A DNA stretch of 64,000 bases from Marinobacterium lutimaris (GTDB lineage: Bacteria > Pseudomonadota > Gammaproteobacteria > Pseudomonadales > Balneatricaceae): contig NZ_FNVQ01000009.1 in assembly GCF_900108065.1 (NCBI RefSeq), positions 1 to 64,000 on the forward strand, read 5' to 3'. Of this stretch, positions 53,990 to 62,787 are shown piece after piece (the stretch's first letter is position 1; each line of letters opens with the position of its first letter). A program made the translations under genes and the position numbers. Below the pieces are notes generated by a model. It was not told where the DNA came from and did no database searches. It worked only from the letters and a program-made list of their open reading frames with translations.

Positions 53990-56434
53990 GTGAATGCGCC
54001 CATGAACAAACAACCGATAGAATCCGTGACCCATCAAACCGCCTTCGATAGACATTCTGGCAACATCATTGAGCGAGTCCTGTTCAATAACCGGATCGCG
54101 GTGATCGCAGTCTGCCTGCTTGTCAGCCTATTTCTGGGCTATCAGGCACTCGGGCTCAAACTGAACGCCGCGTTTGAGAAGATGATCCCGATCGATCACC
54201 CCTACATCCAGAACTACTTCGAGAACCGAACCCAGCTGGGCCAGGGCAGTAATGTGCTACGCATCGCGGTCAGCACCACCGAGGGTACGATATACGACGC
54301 CGACTATCTGGATACACTGAAGAAGATCAGCGACGAGGCGTTCCTGATCAAGGGTGTCGACCGCCCCTACATGAAATCCCTGTGGACGCCGGCCACTCGC
54401 TGGATCGGTGTAACGGAAGAGGGATTCGACGGCGGTCCGGTGATTCCTGACAGCTATGACGGTTCGACACAGAGCCTGGAACAGGTACAGCAGAATGTGG
54501 ACCGCTCTGGCGAGATAGGCCGACTGGTCGCTGCGGACCTTAAATCCAGCATCGTGCTGCTGCCACTGCAGGACGCTGCAGCGACCGGATCCGAAGAGGC
54601 CAAACCGATCGATTATGAGGCTCTCTCGCAGCGCTTGGAAGAGATCCGTAAGACCTACGAAAGCGATACGATCAAGATCCATATCACCGGTTTTGCTAAA
54701 GTCGTTGGAGACCTGATCGACGGTCTACAGCTAATGCAGCTCTTCTTCGGCATGACGCTGGCGATCTGTACTCTGGTGCTGCTCTGGTACACCCGCTGCG
54801 TACGCAGCACGGCGCTAGTGTTATCCTGCTCACTGATCGCGGTAGTCTGGCTGCTGGGCCTGCTGCCTCTACTAGGCTTTGATCTGGACCCCTACTCTAT
54901 ATTGGTGCCCTTCCTGGTATTCGCTATCGGCCTGAGTCATGGCGCCCAGAAGATGAACGGCATCATGCAGCAGATCGGCCGTGGATCGGAGAAATACGCC
55001 GCCGCACGACTCACCTTCCGCCGCCTTTTCCCGACCGGCATGATGGCGCTGACTACCGACGCCGTAGGTTTTGCCGTACTGATGGTGATCCATATCCCGG
55101 TTATCCAGGATCTGGCTCTGACCGCCACCATCGGCGTAATGATATTGATCCTGACCAACCTGATCGTTTTGCCGATACTGCTCTCCTACACTGGCGTCAG
55201 CAAAAAGGCAGCAGCACGGGAAGCGGAATCCGCCCGTGTCGACCCGCACGATACCGAGCATCAGCGCCACCCGACCTGGGCGTTTCTCGATCACTTTACC
55301 ACCAAACGCTGGGCAAGCATTGTCGTAGTGGTGGCCATCGTACTGGGTGCCGGTGGCTTCATCATCAGTTCCAAGGTAAAAGTGGGAGACTTGGATCCCG
55401 GTGCACCGGAGCTACGCGCCGACTCGCGCTACAACCGTGACAACGCTTTCATGGTGGCCAACTACGCCGCCAGTAGCGACCGGTATGTGGTGATGGTCAA
55501 GACACCACTGTATTACTGCGCTAACTACGACACACTGGTCAAAGTGGATGCGCTGGAAGCCCAATTGCAGCAGCTGCCGGGTGTGGTATCGACCAGTTCG
55601 CTGGCGGCGCTGAGCAAGTACGCGGCGGCAGGCATGAACGAGGGCAGCATGACCTGGTACGAGATCCCCCGTAACCAGGGCCTGTTGAACGCCATCATCA
55701 CCCGCGCGCCGCGCGAGCTGTTCAACCAGAACTGTGACCTGATGACGATAAACGTGTTCCTGTCAGATCATAAGGCCGACACGCTGAACCGCGTCGTAGA
55801 TTTGGTCGACAAGTTCGCAGCCGCCAACAATACAGACGATATCCGGTTTATGTCTGCCGCCGGTAACGCCGGTATCGCCGCAGCCACTAATATCGTCGTG
55901 GAGCAGGCCAACACGCAGATGTTGATTCTGGTGTACGCAGCAGTAATCGTGCTCTGCTACCTGACCTTCCGCAACCTACGTGCGGTGGTCTGCACCGTAC
56001 TGCCGCTGATGCTGACCTCTATTTTGTGTCAGGCACTGATGGTGGAGCTGGATATAGGCTTGAAGGTTGCAACACTGCCAGTTATCGCTCTGGGTGTCGG
56101 TATCGGCGTGGACTACTCGCTCTATATCCTGAGTATCACGTTGAACAACCTTCGCCAGGGTGCCCCACTATCCAACGCCTATTACGCAGCACTGCTTTCC
56201 ACCGGCAAGGTCGTAATCCTGACCGGTATCACGCTCGGCATTGCCGTTGCCACTTGGTCGCTGTCACCGATCAAGTTCCAAGCCGATATGGGCATCTTGC
56301 TCGCCTTCATGTTCATCTGGAACATGCTCGGCGCGCTGATCCTGACACCCGCGCTGGCCAGACTGCTGCTGCCAAGCATGAGCAAGGCATCCAGCGAGGA
56401 ACCGGCGACGGCCATGAGAGCAGTCAGCGAATAA
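53990..56434 (+). CDS. RND-superfamily (MMPL-like) transporter, 814 aa
   Basis: An inner-membrane transporter with two halves, each with one TM segment, a periplasmic loop and five TM segments, typical of the MMPL/HAE3 branch. The GTG start at 53990, two bases after the YCF48 stop, is preferred because AGGGAG is well spaced before it. TM and motif stretches include 'LVPFLVFAIGLSHGAQKMNG' and 'LPVIALGVGIGVDYSLYILS', the paired TM4-type segments. This branch moves lipids, sterols or hydrophobic compounds. With DUF1302/DUF1329 it probably exchanges a hydrophobic substrate across the envelope. A strong terminator follows. Confidence 0.9.
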   Translation: MNAPMNKQPIESVTHQTAFDRHSGNIIERVLFNNRIAVIAVCLLVSLFLGYQALGLKLNAAFEKMIPIDHPYIQNYFENRTQLGQGSNVLRIAVSTTEGTIYDADYLDTLKKISDEAFLIKGVDRPYMKSLWTPATRWIGVTEEGFDGGPVIPDSYDGSTQSLEQVQQNVDRSGEIGRLVAADLKSSIVLLPLQDAAATGSEEAKPIDYEALSQRLEEIRKTYESDTIKIHITGFAKVVGDLIDGLQLMQLFFGMTLAICTLVLLWYTRCVRSTALVLSCSLIAVVWLLGLLPLLGFDLDPYSILVPFLVFAIGLSHGAQKMNGIMQQIGRGSEKYAAARLTFRRLFPTGMMALTTDAVGFAVLMVIHIPVIQDLALTATIGVMILILTNLIVLPILLSYTGVSKKAAAREAESARVDPHDTEHQRHPTWAFLDHFTTKRWASIVVVVAIVLGAGGFIISSKVKVGDLDPGAPELRADSRYNRDNAFMVANYAASSDRYVVMVKTPLYYCANYDTLVKVDALEAQLQQLPGVVSTSSLAALSKYAAAGMNEGSMTWYEIPRNQGLLNAIITRAPRELFNQNCDLMTINVFLSDHKADTLNRVVDLVDKFAAANNTDDIRFMSAAGNAGIAAATNIVVEQANTQMLILVYAAVIVLCYLTFRNLRAVVCTVLPLMLTSILCQALMVELDIGLKVATLPVIALGVGIGVDYSLYILSITLNNLRQGAPLSNAYYAALLSTGKVVILTGITLGIAVATWSLSPIKFQADMGILLAFMFIWNMLGALILTPALARLLLPSMSKASSEEPATAMRAVSE

Positions 56435-56457
56435 TCCTTTTCCGCGCCCGCAACTTT

Positions 56458-56483
56458 CCGCCGCTCTTGCGGCGGCTTTTTTC
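56458..56483 (+). terminator. Rho-independent terminator after the RND gene
   Basis: Stem CCGCCGC (56458-56464), loop TCTT, stem GCGGCGG (56469-56475), then C and a run of six T. It lies 24 bases after the RND stop codon and ends the GlcG-DUF1302-DUF1329-YCF48-RND transcript. The downstream transporter gene at 56692 must therefore have its own promoter. Confidence 0.9.
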
Positions 56484-56691
56484 TTGATGGGGTAAAGACC
56501 CGGAAAAGCCGACGGATGGATTGAGACCACACCACCTGCACAATATTCCGGCAACGCTTCGGCGGTCGTTCCTCGTGTACGCGGCCTCGACCCACAGATC
56601 CTAACCCTGGAACAACGGGTCTTGATCGCCAATGCGACTAAACGGGCCGTATCGGTTTACCAGCGATTACCGACTGAAGAAAGATAGAGTT

Positions 56692-58113
56692 ATGACAGCG
56701 AATACATCGGAAAAGCCTACATCCCTAGCAGAAAAAATATCAACGACGGCATTGGTCTGTGTTGTAACCAGTGTATTAATTCAAGCCACCTCTAGTCTGA
56801 AAGATGCGGTCTGGGTCGCCTCTGTCGGGTTGGTCATCTATTGGGGGCTGGAGGCGCGTCGTACCGGCAACATTGGAAAGATTATTCTAGCGACAGCCTG
56901 CGCCCTCACCGTCGCCGCGATATCCACTCTGCCTCAGCCACTTACCGTAATTAGCCATGCATTGGCCGAATCCAGCTTTGTTATCGGGTTGTTCATCTCA
57001 TTGGGATTGCTGCGCGAGGCGGCGGACAGTTCACCGCTGATACAGGCCTGTGGTGAGAGCATCGTCAAGCAGCCCCCAAGACGCCGCTACCTCGCGTTGA
57101 CGTTTGGCAGTCATGCAATTGCAATCATCCTAAACTTTGGAGTGATGCCGCTGCTGGGTGTGATGATTAACAAGGGCAACACACTCGTTGCGGCTGACAA
57201 CGACCCCGATCTTAAAGCCGCCCGCCAGAAAAGCATGATGATGGCGATCTTCAGGGGATTTGCTCTGATGACCGCTTGGTCGCCACTGTCGATCGTGTTC
57301 GCTATCGCGCAGTCGATACTGCTTGAGGTGCCTTGGTGGCAACTGATGGGGTTGCAGTTCGTGATCACAATGGTGCTGATACTGTTCGGGGCGCTGCTAG
57401 ATACCAGGCATAGACCACAGTCCGAAGCTCTCGACCAACCCGAAACCGGCACCAGCAGCCCCCTGATGTGGCTGGCGCTGCTGATCGGCGCGATCGTCTG
57501 CGTATCGATCCTGATCGCCGAACTCTTGGGTGCGCGGATGGTTATCGGAGCCATGCTGACGATCCCGCTTTCGGCCTGGGGCTGGTTGATAGTTCAGGAA
57601 TCGCACAAGGGGATTGACGCGCCTATAGCAGCCAGCAAACGGCTGGCAACGCGTGTCTCCAAATCTTTTCCCGGCAGCCGAAACGAGGTCGCGTTGATCG
57701 GTGGTTCGATGTATACCGGGATTGTAGGCGCCTCGATGCTGCCATCTGATTTGGTTGGCGACTTCCTTTCAAGTGTCGGTATTCCTCCGGTGGTGCTAGC
57801 GATAGGTATGGCGTGGGCAATGATGATTTTGGCTCAGATCGGCATCTCTCAAATCATCACCCTGGCATTCTTTGCAGGGTCGATTCAGGTATTGGCAGAG
57901 ATGGGCCTTAATCCGCTTGTTACTGTTAGTGGTTTAATGACCGCTTGGGCGCTTTCTATATGCACCACTCCCGTCGGAGCGGGCGTAAACATCGTATCAA
58001 GACTAAGTGATGTTCCGGTACAAACGATAATACGAGAATGGAACTCAATGTATGTATTAGGGGGAGCACTAATTGTTGGTGTCTGGATGGTTTTAATCTC
58101 TTTCATGCTTTAG
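56692..58113 (+). CDS. Polytopic membrane transporter of uncertain family, 473 aa
   Basis: About 11-12 predicted membrane segments, starting 'ALVCVVTSVLIQATSSL'. Conserved-looking loops are 'LIGGSMYTGIVGASMLPSDL' and 'SICTTPVGAGVNIVSRLS'. The re-entrant Gly/Pro-rich loops recall the ion-transporter (IT) superfamily of carboxylate or ion carriers, but I cannot name the family. The start at 56692 is an internal Met of a longer frame. It lies 257 bases after the RND gene, beyond a strong terminator, so it is a separate transcription unit. It might import an organic anion for the catabolic genes; this is an inference from location. Confidence 0.75.
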   Translation: MTANTSEKPTSLAEKISTTALVCVVTSVLIQATSSLKDAVWVASVGLVIYWGLEARRTGNIGKIILATACALTVAAISTLPQPLTVISHALAESSFVIGLFISLGLLREAADSSPLIQACGESIVKQPPRRRYLALTFGSHAIAIILNFGVMPLLGVMINKGNTLVAADNDPDLKAARQKSMMMAIFRGFALMTAWSPLSIVFAIAQSILLEVPWWQLMGLQFVITMVLILFGALLDTRHRPQSEALDQPETGTSSPLMWLALLIGAIVCVSILIAELLGARMVIGAMLTIPLSAWGWLIVQESHKGIDAPIAASKRLATRVSKSFPGSRNEVALIGGSMYTGIVGASMLPSDLVGDFLSSVGIPPVVLAIGMAWAMMILAQIGISQIITLAFFAGSIQVLAEMGLNPLVTVSGLMTAWALSICTTPVGAGVNIVSRLSDVPVQTIIREWNSMYVLGGALIVGVWMVLISFML

Positions 58114-58583
58114 GATTGATGCCCAAGCAGACAGTAAAGAAGCGGCTGCTCCCAACTAAGTGGCACACTGCTCAGTTCCCAATAGGGGCGATGTACTAAG
58201 CGGTCGTTCGTGGCAAATATACCCCCCGATCCGGAGAACTCTATACGTCTAGAACGTTCCTATTGTTCTGGCTCTATCTGAAGACCGGCGTATTTCTCGC
58301 CAAACAAACTCTGACAATTGAACGTGGTGCGTCTGAGCACAGCGGCAGCTATGTATATGGACTCCTCCGGTTTCGCAATGCAGAGCTGGCTCAGAGTAAA
58401 GACGCGTACGTATATCCGGTTTCTGACGGAGAAGCTATCTCCTAACCCACTATGTATGCGCATCCCGATTCCTCTTTGGGTCGTTGGTCTCCAGGCCTCA
58501 AAGCTGAACAGGTTTGATCAGGATGGATATCTCTATCTGATATTGGCTTGCTTGCGGAACATGTCACTTCTTCTATCTTTAGC
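58114..58583. other. Intergenic region before IS110-type transposase
   Basis: No gene is supported in this stretch of about 470 bases. Short frames exist but have no ribosome site or family pattern. The left end of the IS110-type element probably lies in its last part, but no repeat defines it. Confidence 0.4.
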
Positions 58584-59626
58584 TCACTCTGCTACCAGGC
58601 TACCCTTCTGGCTTATCCGGTACTCAGTGCCCTTGGTCAACAATGCCCATGCCGTACTACATTTTTATTAGCCAGCGCGACGGCTGCTTTTCCGTATCCC
58701 GCTCGCTGAATCAACTCCCAGAGCCACCGCTGCTTTGGTGTTTTGGGCTCTTTCAGCTTATGCACATACGCCCGAGCACCCTGTATCAGCACCGATCTCA
58801 AACGGTGATTGGCTACATGCTTGCTGATTCCAATCATGTTTGCTCTTCCCCCGCTACTGTACTGTTTAGGTGTCAGGCCGATGTAAGCTGAGTATTCGCG
58901 ACCATTTTTGAAAGCTTCACCGGTCCCTAGAGTAGAAAACAACAACACCGCACTTATTGGCCCGACGCCCTCTATAGCCGTCAGGCGATTACAGCCATCA
59001 TTTTGCTTCACAATCTGTTTAACCTGCTCGTTGAGGAAATCGATATCCTCCCGGAGTTTCAGATACCGATTAAACATACGGTGCAAAGTGGGTCGGTAGA
59101 TGTGGGGAACACCGTTCTCTGCATCTTCGAGGACGAATGGAATCCGATAGTTTAGGGCAGCAAAACCTTTCGGAATCACCACACCGAACTCCAGAAGCAG
59201 CCCGCGAATGTGATTCGAGAGTGAGGTTCGTTCCTGAACCAATAGTTCACGCGAACGCTGTATCGCTTGAATGCCCTGCTGCTCAATAGTCTTGAGTGGT
59301 GCTTCCTTAATGTTGGGACGGTTCGCCGCTTCAGCGACGGCCAATGCATCATTTTTATCTGTCTTATGACCTTGCCTAAATGGCGTCACCGCTTTTGCCG
59401 GAATGATCTTGGTACGATGCCCCTGCGCTTGGGCATACCTCGCCCAATAATGGGCGGTCGCACACGCTTCAAATGCAACAAGGGATGGCTTTTGCTTCGC
59501 AAGGAACTCAGCGAATTTGGTACGTGTTAGCTCGGTATTCTGAAGCTCAATACCGGATGTCGAGACGATGGAAGATTGGATGACGTTTTTGGCTAAATCG
59601 ACGCCAATGGTATTTGTCGTGGCCAT
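58584..59626 (-). pseudogene. IS110-family (IS1111-like) transposase with C-terminal frameshift
   Basis: The DEDD domain is visible: 'IGVDLAKNVIQSSIVSTSG', 'VAFEACATAHYWARYA' and 'KTDKNDALAVAEAA'. The transposase-20 part includes 'GVGPISAVLLFSTLGTGEAF' and 'GLTPKQYSSGGRANMIGISK'. After 'KAAVALANKN' near 58672 the frame ends quickly as 'VVRHGHC'. The family's normal tail, 'STAWALLTKGTEYRISQKGS', is found in another frame and stops at 58584, so one base was probably lost. It differs in sequence from the IS110 copy at 20886, so these are two distinct elements. It borders the catabolic block on its right side. Confidence 0.88.
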
Positions 59627-59854
59627 GCCTGAAGCCCTCTTTTTTATTGTTCTTGATCGAACCTAAGACTAGCGCCGATCAGGGGAGGAGGAGGAGTCCA
59701 TACATTGGGTCGAAAGTGACGTCTGAAGCCGATCCCTGCAACGTCCGCTATGCGAAATCAAGCCCCTTTAACCCCAGCTCCCTACCAGGTGCAAAGAACA
59801 GTGAGGAAGGCATCACCGTGCCCCCCATCTCCCACCAAACTCAAATAGTCACTA

Positions 59855-60481
59855 TCAAAAGATGTCCGTCTGGCCCGTTTCGGTGATTTGTCGCTTCTTC
59901 TGCTCCGCTCGGTGGCACAAGTACAAGAGGAAACAGGCCTGGCTAATGCGCTCTTCTGTAACCATCCAACGGGCCAAACGACCGCGGCGCTGCTGCACAA
60001 TCACCCGAAGATTGCCAAAGGACAGTATTTCAGGATCGTACGCGGCCAACTCCAGCGCCTTCCGGAAATCAACCCGGCTCGCGGTTTCCATGACCTGAAT
60101 ATAGGCGTTATCAAGTACAGATCGGTCTCGTTCTTCAATGAACCCGATAGGCGTGAACCGGCGGACCTGATCGGTCAGTGTTCGCTTCATCGGGAACAAC
60201 AGCCGCTGCACCATGACGATCACTGCTGCACCCCCAAAGCCCTCGAGCACGAAACTACCGAAAGCCTGGACAGTGTTCGCAATGTCTTCGTCTGGAATCA
60301 CAGGTGCGTACCAGAACAGCACAAGCAAGCTCACCAGAAGAAATACGCTGATTGCCCATGCGAAGACCCGCTGACGCGCCGTTGACCGGCCATACATCAG
60401 CAGGACGGATACATCGAGATTTTGGAAATGCATCAAGAGTTTTGCCCTATAAGGTTGCGTTGCTGCCAATGATGAAAACAT
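59855..60481 (-). CDS. Membrane protein of unknown function, 208 aa
   Basis: Two hydrophobic segments, 'RVFAWAISVFLLVSLLVLFW' and, after a 14-residue periplasmic loop, 'FGSFVLEGFGGAAVIVMVQR', anchor the N-terminal half. A cytoplasmic C-terminal half of about 110 residues is rich in Arg and Glu ('SRVDFRKALELAAYDPEIL'). No family is recognised. Starts at 60481 or at an internal Met at 60433 are both possible. It is divergent from umuDC and close to its LexA box, so it may also respond to DNA damage. This is speculative. Confidence 0.6.
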   Translation of the reverse strand: MFSSLAATQPYRAKLLMHFQNLDVSVLLMYGRSTARQRVFAWAISVFLLVSLLVLFWYAPVIPDEDIANTVQAFGSFVLEGFGGAAVIVMVQRLLFPMKRTLTDQVRRFTPIGFIEERDRSVLDNAYIQVMETASRVDFRKALELAAYDPEILSFGNLRVIVQQRRGRLARWMVTEERISQACFLLYLCHRAEQKKRQITETGQTDIF

Positions 60482-60543
60482 AGGTTTCGATACTTACAAG
60501 GGTAGAGCTTGGCGCCTTGTGGCAATTCTGTGTAGAATTTTAA

Positions 60544-60559
60544 CTGTATATATAAACAG
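60544..60559. promoter_or_regulatory. LexA (SOS) box
   Basis: CTGTATATATAAACAG fits the gammaproteobacterial consensus CTGT-N8-ACAG exactly, with flanking A/T bases typical of strong sites. It lies 18 bases before the umuD ATG at 60578. UmuDC expression should be induced when LexA is cleaved after DNA damage. Confidence 0.92.
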
Positions 60560-60577
60560 TATTTAGGCGTGCGTGTG

Positions 60578-61027
60578 ATGAGTGTAGTGATCCTGGGGCA
60601 GTCCCTTAATCCGGAAGGTTTGTCCGTCCAACCCTTACGTATCCCTCTGTATCTGGAACACGTTGCTGCAGGCTTCCCCTCGCCCGCTCAGGACTATGTT
60701 GAAGACACTCTTGATCTGAATGAGCTGTGTATCCAACGCCCAGCTGCGACCTTCTTTGTTCGTGTCGAAGGTGAGTCTATGACGGGTGCGGGAATCTTTC
60801 CAAAGGACATTCTGGTTGTGGACCGTTCACTGACTGCTACTCACGGGGATATTGTGATCGCCTGTATCCACGGTGAAATGACAGTTAAAGAGCTGGAGCT
60901 GAAACCTTGCGTTCGTTTGCTGCCACACAATCCAAAGTATTCCCCGATCGATATCTCCGCCGAATCCGAGTTGGAAATATTCGGTGTCGTCACCAACGTG
61001 GTGCGTCGTGTCCGGCGGTCTCCCTGA
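60578..61027 (+). CDS. umuD: UmuD-like autoproteolytic subunit of DNA polymerase V, 149 aa
   Basis: An S24/LexA-fold protease domain. The nucleophile is Ser67 in 'VEGESMTG' and the general base Lys104 in 'MTVKELE'. The predicted self-cleavage bond is Ala31-Gly32 in 'HVAAGFPSP'. Distances from the cleavage bond to Ser (36) and Lys (73) equal those of E. coli UmuD. The ATG at 60578 is used although an in-frame GTG lies nine bases upstream. It is controlled by a consensus LexA box and followed after three bases by umuC. Confidence 0.95.
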   Translation: MSVVILGQSLNPEGLSVQPLRIPLYLEHVAAGFPSPAQDYVEDTLDLNELCIQRPAATFFVRVEGESMTGAGIFPKDILVVDRSLTATHGDIVIACIHGEMTVKELELKPCVRLLPHNPKYSPIDISAESELEIFGVVTNVVRRVRRSP

Positions 61028-61030
61028 ACG

Positions 61031-62305
61031 ATGGCCAATAGCATCTTCGCACTGGTGGACTGCAATAACTTCTATGCCTCTGTAGAGCGCCTATTCAGAC
61101 CGGACCTCAAACACACCCCTATCGTCGTGCTTTCAAATAATGACGGCTGTGTTGTAGCCCGCTCCCCCGAAGCCAAAGCGCTTGGCATAAAGATGGGCAC
61201 CCCTTTCTTCCAAATTCAGGATCTGGTCCGCCAACACGGCATAGTGGCATTCTCCTCGAATTACGCACTCTATTCTGATATCAGCTCCAGAGTGATGAGC
61301 ATTCTGGAGGAACTAGCCCCCAGAGTAGAGGTTTACTCGATAGATGAATCCTTCATGGGTCTGAGCGGGGTAGCAAATGCGGTTGCTCTGGAGGACTTTG
61401 GCTACCAGGTACGATCGACTGTCCAGCAGTGGACCGGTATTACGGTATGCGTAGGTATTGCCCCGACGAAGACGCTTGCAAAATTGGCCAACCATGCGGC
61501 CAAGAAGTATCGAGCCACCGGAGGCGTCGTGGATCTAACCAGCACGGTTCGGCAGCAAAAGCTGATGTCGTTGGTTCCCGTCGATGAAGTCTGGGGTATC
61601 GGTCGCCGGCTGTCTCACCGGCTGCAGGCGGAAGGAATCAAAACCGCCCAGGACTTAGCCAAATCAAATCCAAAGTGGATCCGGAGAAACTACTCCGTCG
61701 TCGTCGAGCGCACCGTGCGAGAGCTTAACGGAGAATCCTGCCTATCACTTGAAGACGTCACCCCAACCAAGCAGCAGATTATCTGCAGCAGATCGTTCGG
61801 ACAGCGAATCACCGAGTACGAAGACATGCGCCAGGCTATCTGCCAATACACCTCAAGAGCAGCTGAAAAACTGAGAGGAGAGGATCGATCAGCCAAGGTA
61901 CTGACCTTGTTCATGCGAACCAACCGCTTTAACCCGGATGAACCTCAGTACACTCCCTCACTGAGCACCGAGCTTTCAATTCCAACAGCCGATACCCGGG
62001 ATTTGGTGGTTGCGGCCATGAGGCTCCTGCAGGCGGCCTGGCGGGATGGGTACCGATACATGAAAGCCGGTGTCATGCTGTCCGACTTCTACGAACCTGG
62101 TGTCTATCAGCCAAGCCTGTTTGATGACGCCATATCCCGTCCCAACGCCAAAGCACTCATGTCCGTGGTGGATCGGATCAACAGCAGCGGCAAAGGGAAT
62201 ATCTTCCTTGCCGGACAGGGTACTCAGAAGGCATGGGTTATGAAGCGGGAAAGGCTGTCTCCAGCCTACACGACACGATGGGACGAGATCCCGTTAGTAC
62301 GATAG
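61031..62305 (+). CDS. umuC: UmuC-like Y-family DNA polymerase V catalytic subunit, 424 aa
   Basis: An error-prone translesion polymerase. The palm motifs are 'FALVDCNNFYASVERLF' with the first metal Asp and 'EVYSIDESFMGLSGV' with the Asp-Glu pair. Helix-hairpin-helix 'WGIGRRLSHRLQAEGIKTA' and the little finger domain follow. The length matches UmuC. It is translated right after umuD. Plasmid-borne umuDC (RumAB, MucAB, ImpAB types) are common on mobile elements, which fits the surrounding toxin-antitoxin and Toprim genes. Confidence 0.95.
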   Translation: MANSIFALVDCNNFYASVERLFRPDLKHTPIVVLSNNDGCVVARSPEAKALGIKMGTPFFQIQDLVRQHGIVAFSSNYALYSDISSRVMSILEELAPRVEVYSIDESFMGLSGVANAVALEDFGYQVRSTVQQWTGITVCVGIAPTKTLAKLANHAAKKYRATGGVVDLTSTVRQQKLMSLVPVDEVWGIGRRLSHRLQAEGIKTAQDLAKSNPKWIRRNYSVVVERTVRELNGESCLSLEDVTPTKQQIICSRSFGQRITEYEDMRQAICQYTSRAAEKLRGEDRSAKVLTLFMRTNRFNPDEPQYTPSLSTELSIPTADTRDLVVAAMRLLQAAWRDGYRYMKAGVMLSDFYEPGVYQPSLFDDAISRPNAKALMSVVDRINSSGKGNIFLAGQGTQKAWVMKRERLSPAYTTRWDEIPLVR

Positions 62306-62333
62306 CGCCATGGCTACAAACTTCACATTATAC

Positions 62334-62371
62334 ATATATGGAGTATACTTAAAATAAGTATATATATGGAG
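62334..62371 (+). promoter_or_regulatory. Repeats in the toxin-antitoxin promoter
   Basis: The direct repeat ATATATGGAG occurs at 62334-62343 and 62362-62371. Between them is a perfect inverted repeat ATACTT (62345-62350), five bases, AAGTAT (62356-62361). The AT-rich block is right before the antitoxin start at 62380. It is the expected site for autorepression by the antitoxin or toxin-antitoxin complex. The second GGAG also serves as part of the ribosome site. Confidence 0.6.
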
Positions 62372-62379
62372 AAAAGGCC

Positions 62380-62787
62380 ATGAGCTCATACCAAGTACCT
62401 GCAGCAGCACAGTTAACCCAAAAGCAGGGACATGCGGCTCTGAGAGCAGTGCTGAATATCTTAGAAAAGTGGGGCTGCACCAAAGAGGAAAAGAAGGCCG
62501 TTCTGGGTATCGAAGCAGACTCTACGTTCTTCAAGTACCAGAAAGACCCGACCACAGCCAAAGTGTCACGGGACACCATGGAGAGGCTTTCCTATCTACT
62601 GAATATCCACGCAGCCCTGAGAATCCTGTTCTCCGAATCTGACTCGGTCTATGGATGGGTTAAAAAGCCCAACAACCACCCGTTTTATGCCGGTCGTAGC
62701 GCCTTGGACGTAATGAAGCAAGGCAGAGTTGTTGACCTGTACGAAGTGATGTCTCGACTCAATAGTGAGCGTGGAGGCTGGGCTTAA
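62380..62787 (+). CDS. Xre/MbcA/ParS-type antitoxin of a RES toxin pair, 135 aa
   Basis: An N-terminal helix-turn-helix region, 'NILEKWGCTKEEKKAVLGIE', precedes the C-terminal DUF2384 (MbcA/ParS) toxin-binding domain: 'VYGWVKKPNNHPFYAGRSAL' and 'DVMKQGRVVDLYEVMSRLNS'. Length and order with the RES gene match type II Xre-RES systems. Its stop overlaps the toxin start by one base (TAATG), giving coupled translation. It should neutralise the toxin and repress its own promoter. Confidence 0.92.
   Translation: MSSYQVPAAAQLTQKQGHAALRAVLNILEKWGCTKEEKKAVLGIEADSTFFKYQKDPTTAKVSRDTMERLSYLLNIHAALRILFSESDSVYGWVKKPNNHPFYAGRSALDVMKQGRVVDLYEVMSRLNSERGGWA

Noticed and set aside
56538-56543. Further TTTGTGCA-like site before the transporter gene
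   Set aside because: Only a partial core match (TGCACA) without the flanking A/T bases; it is too weak to count as another operator.
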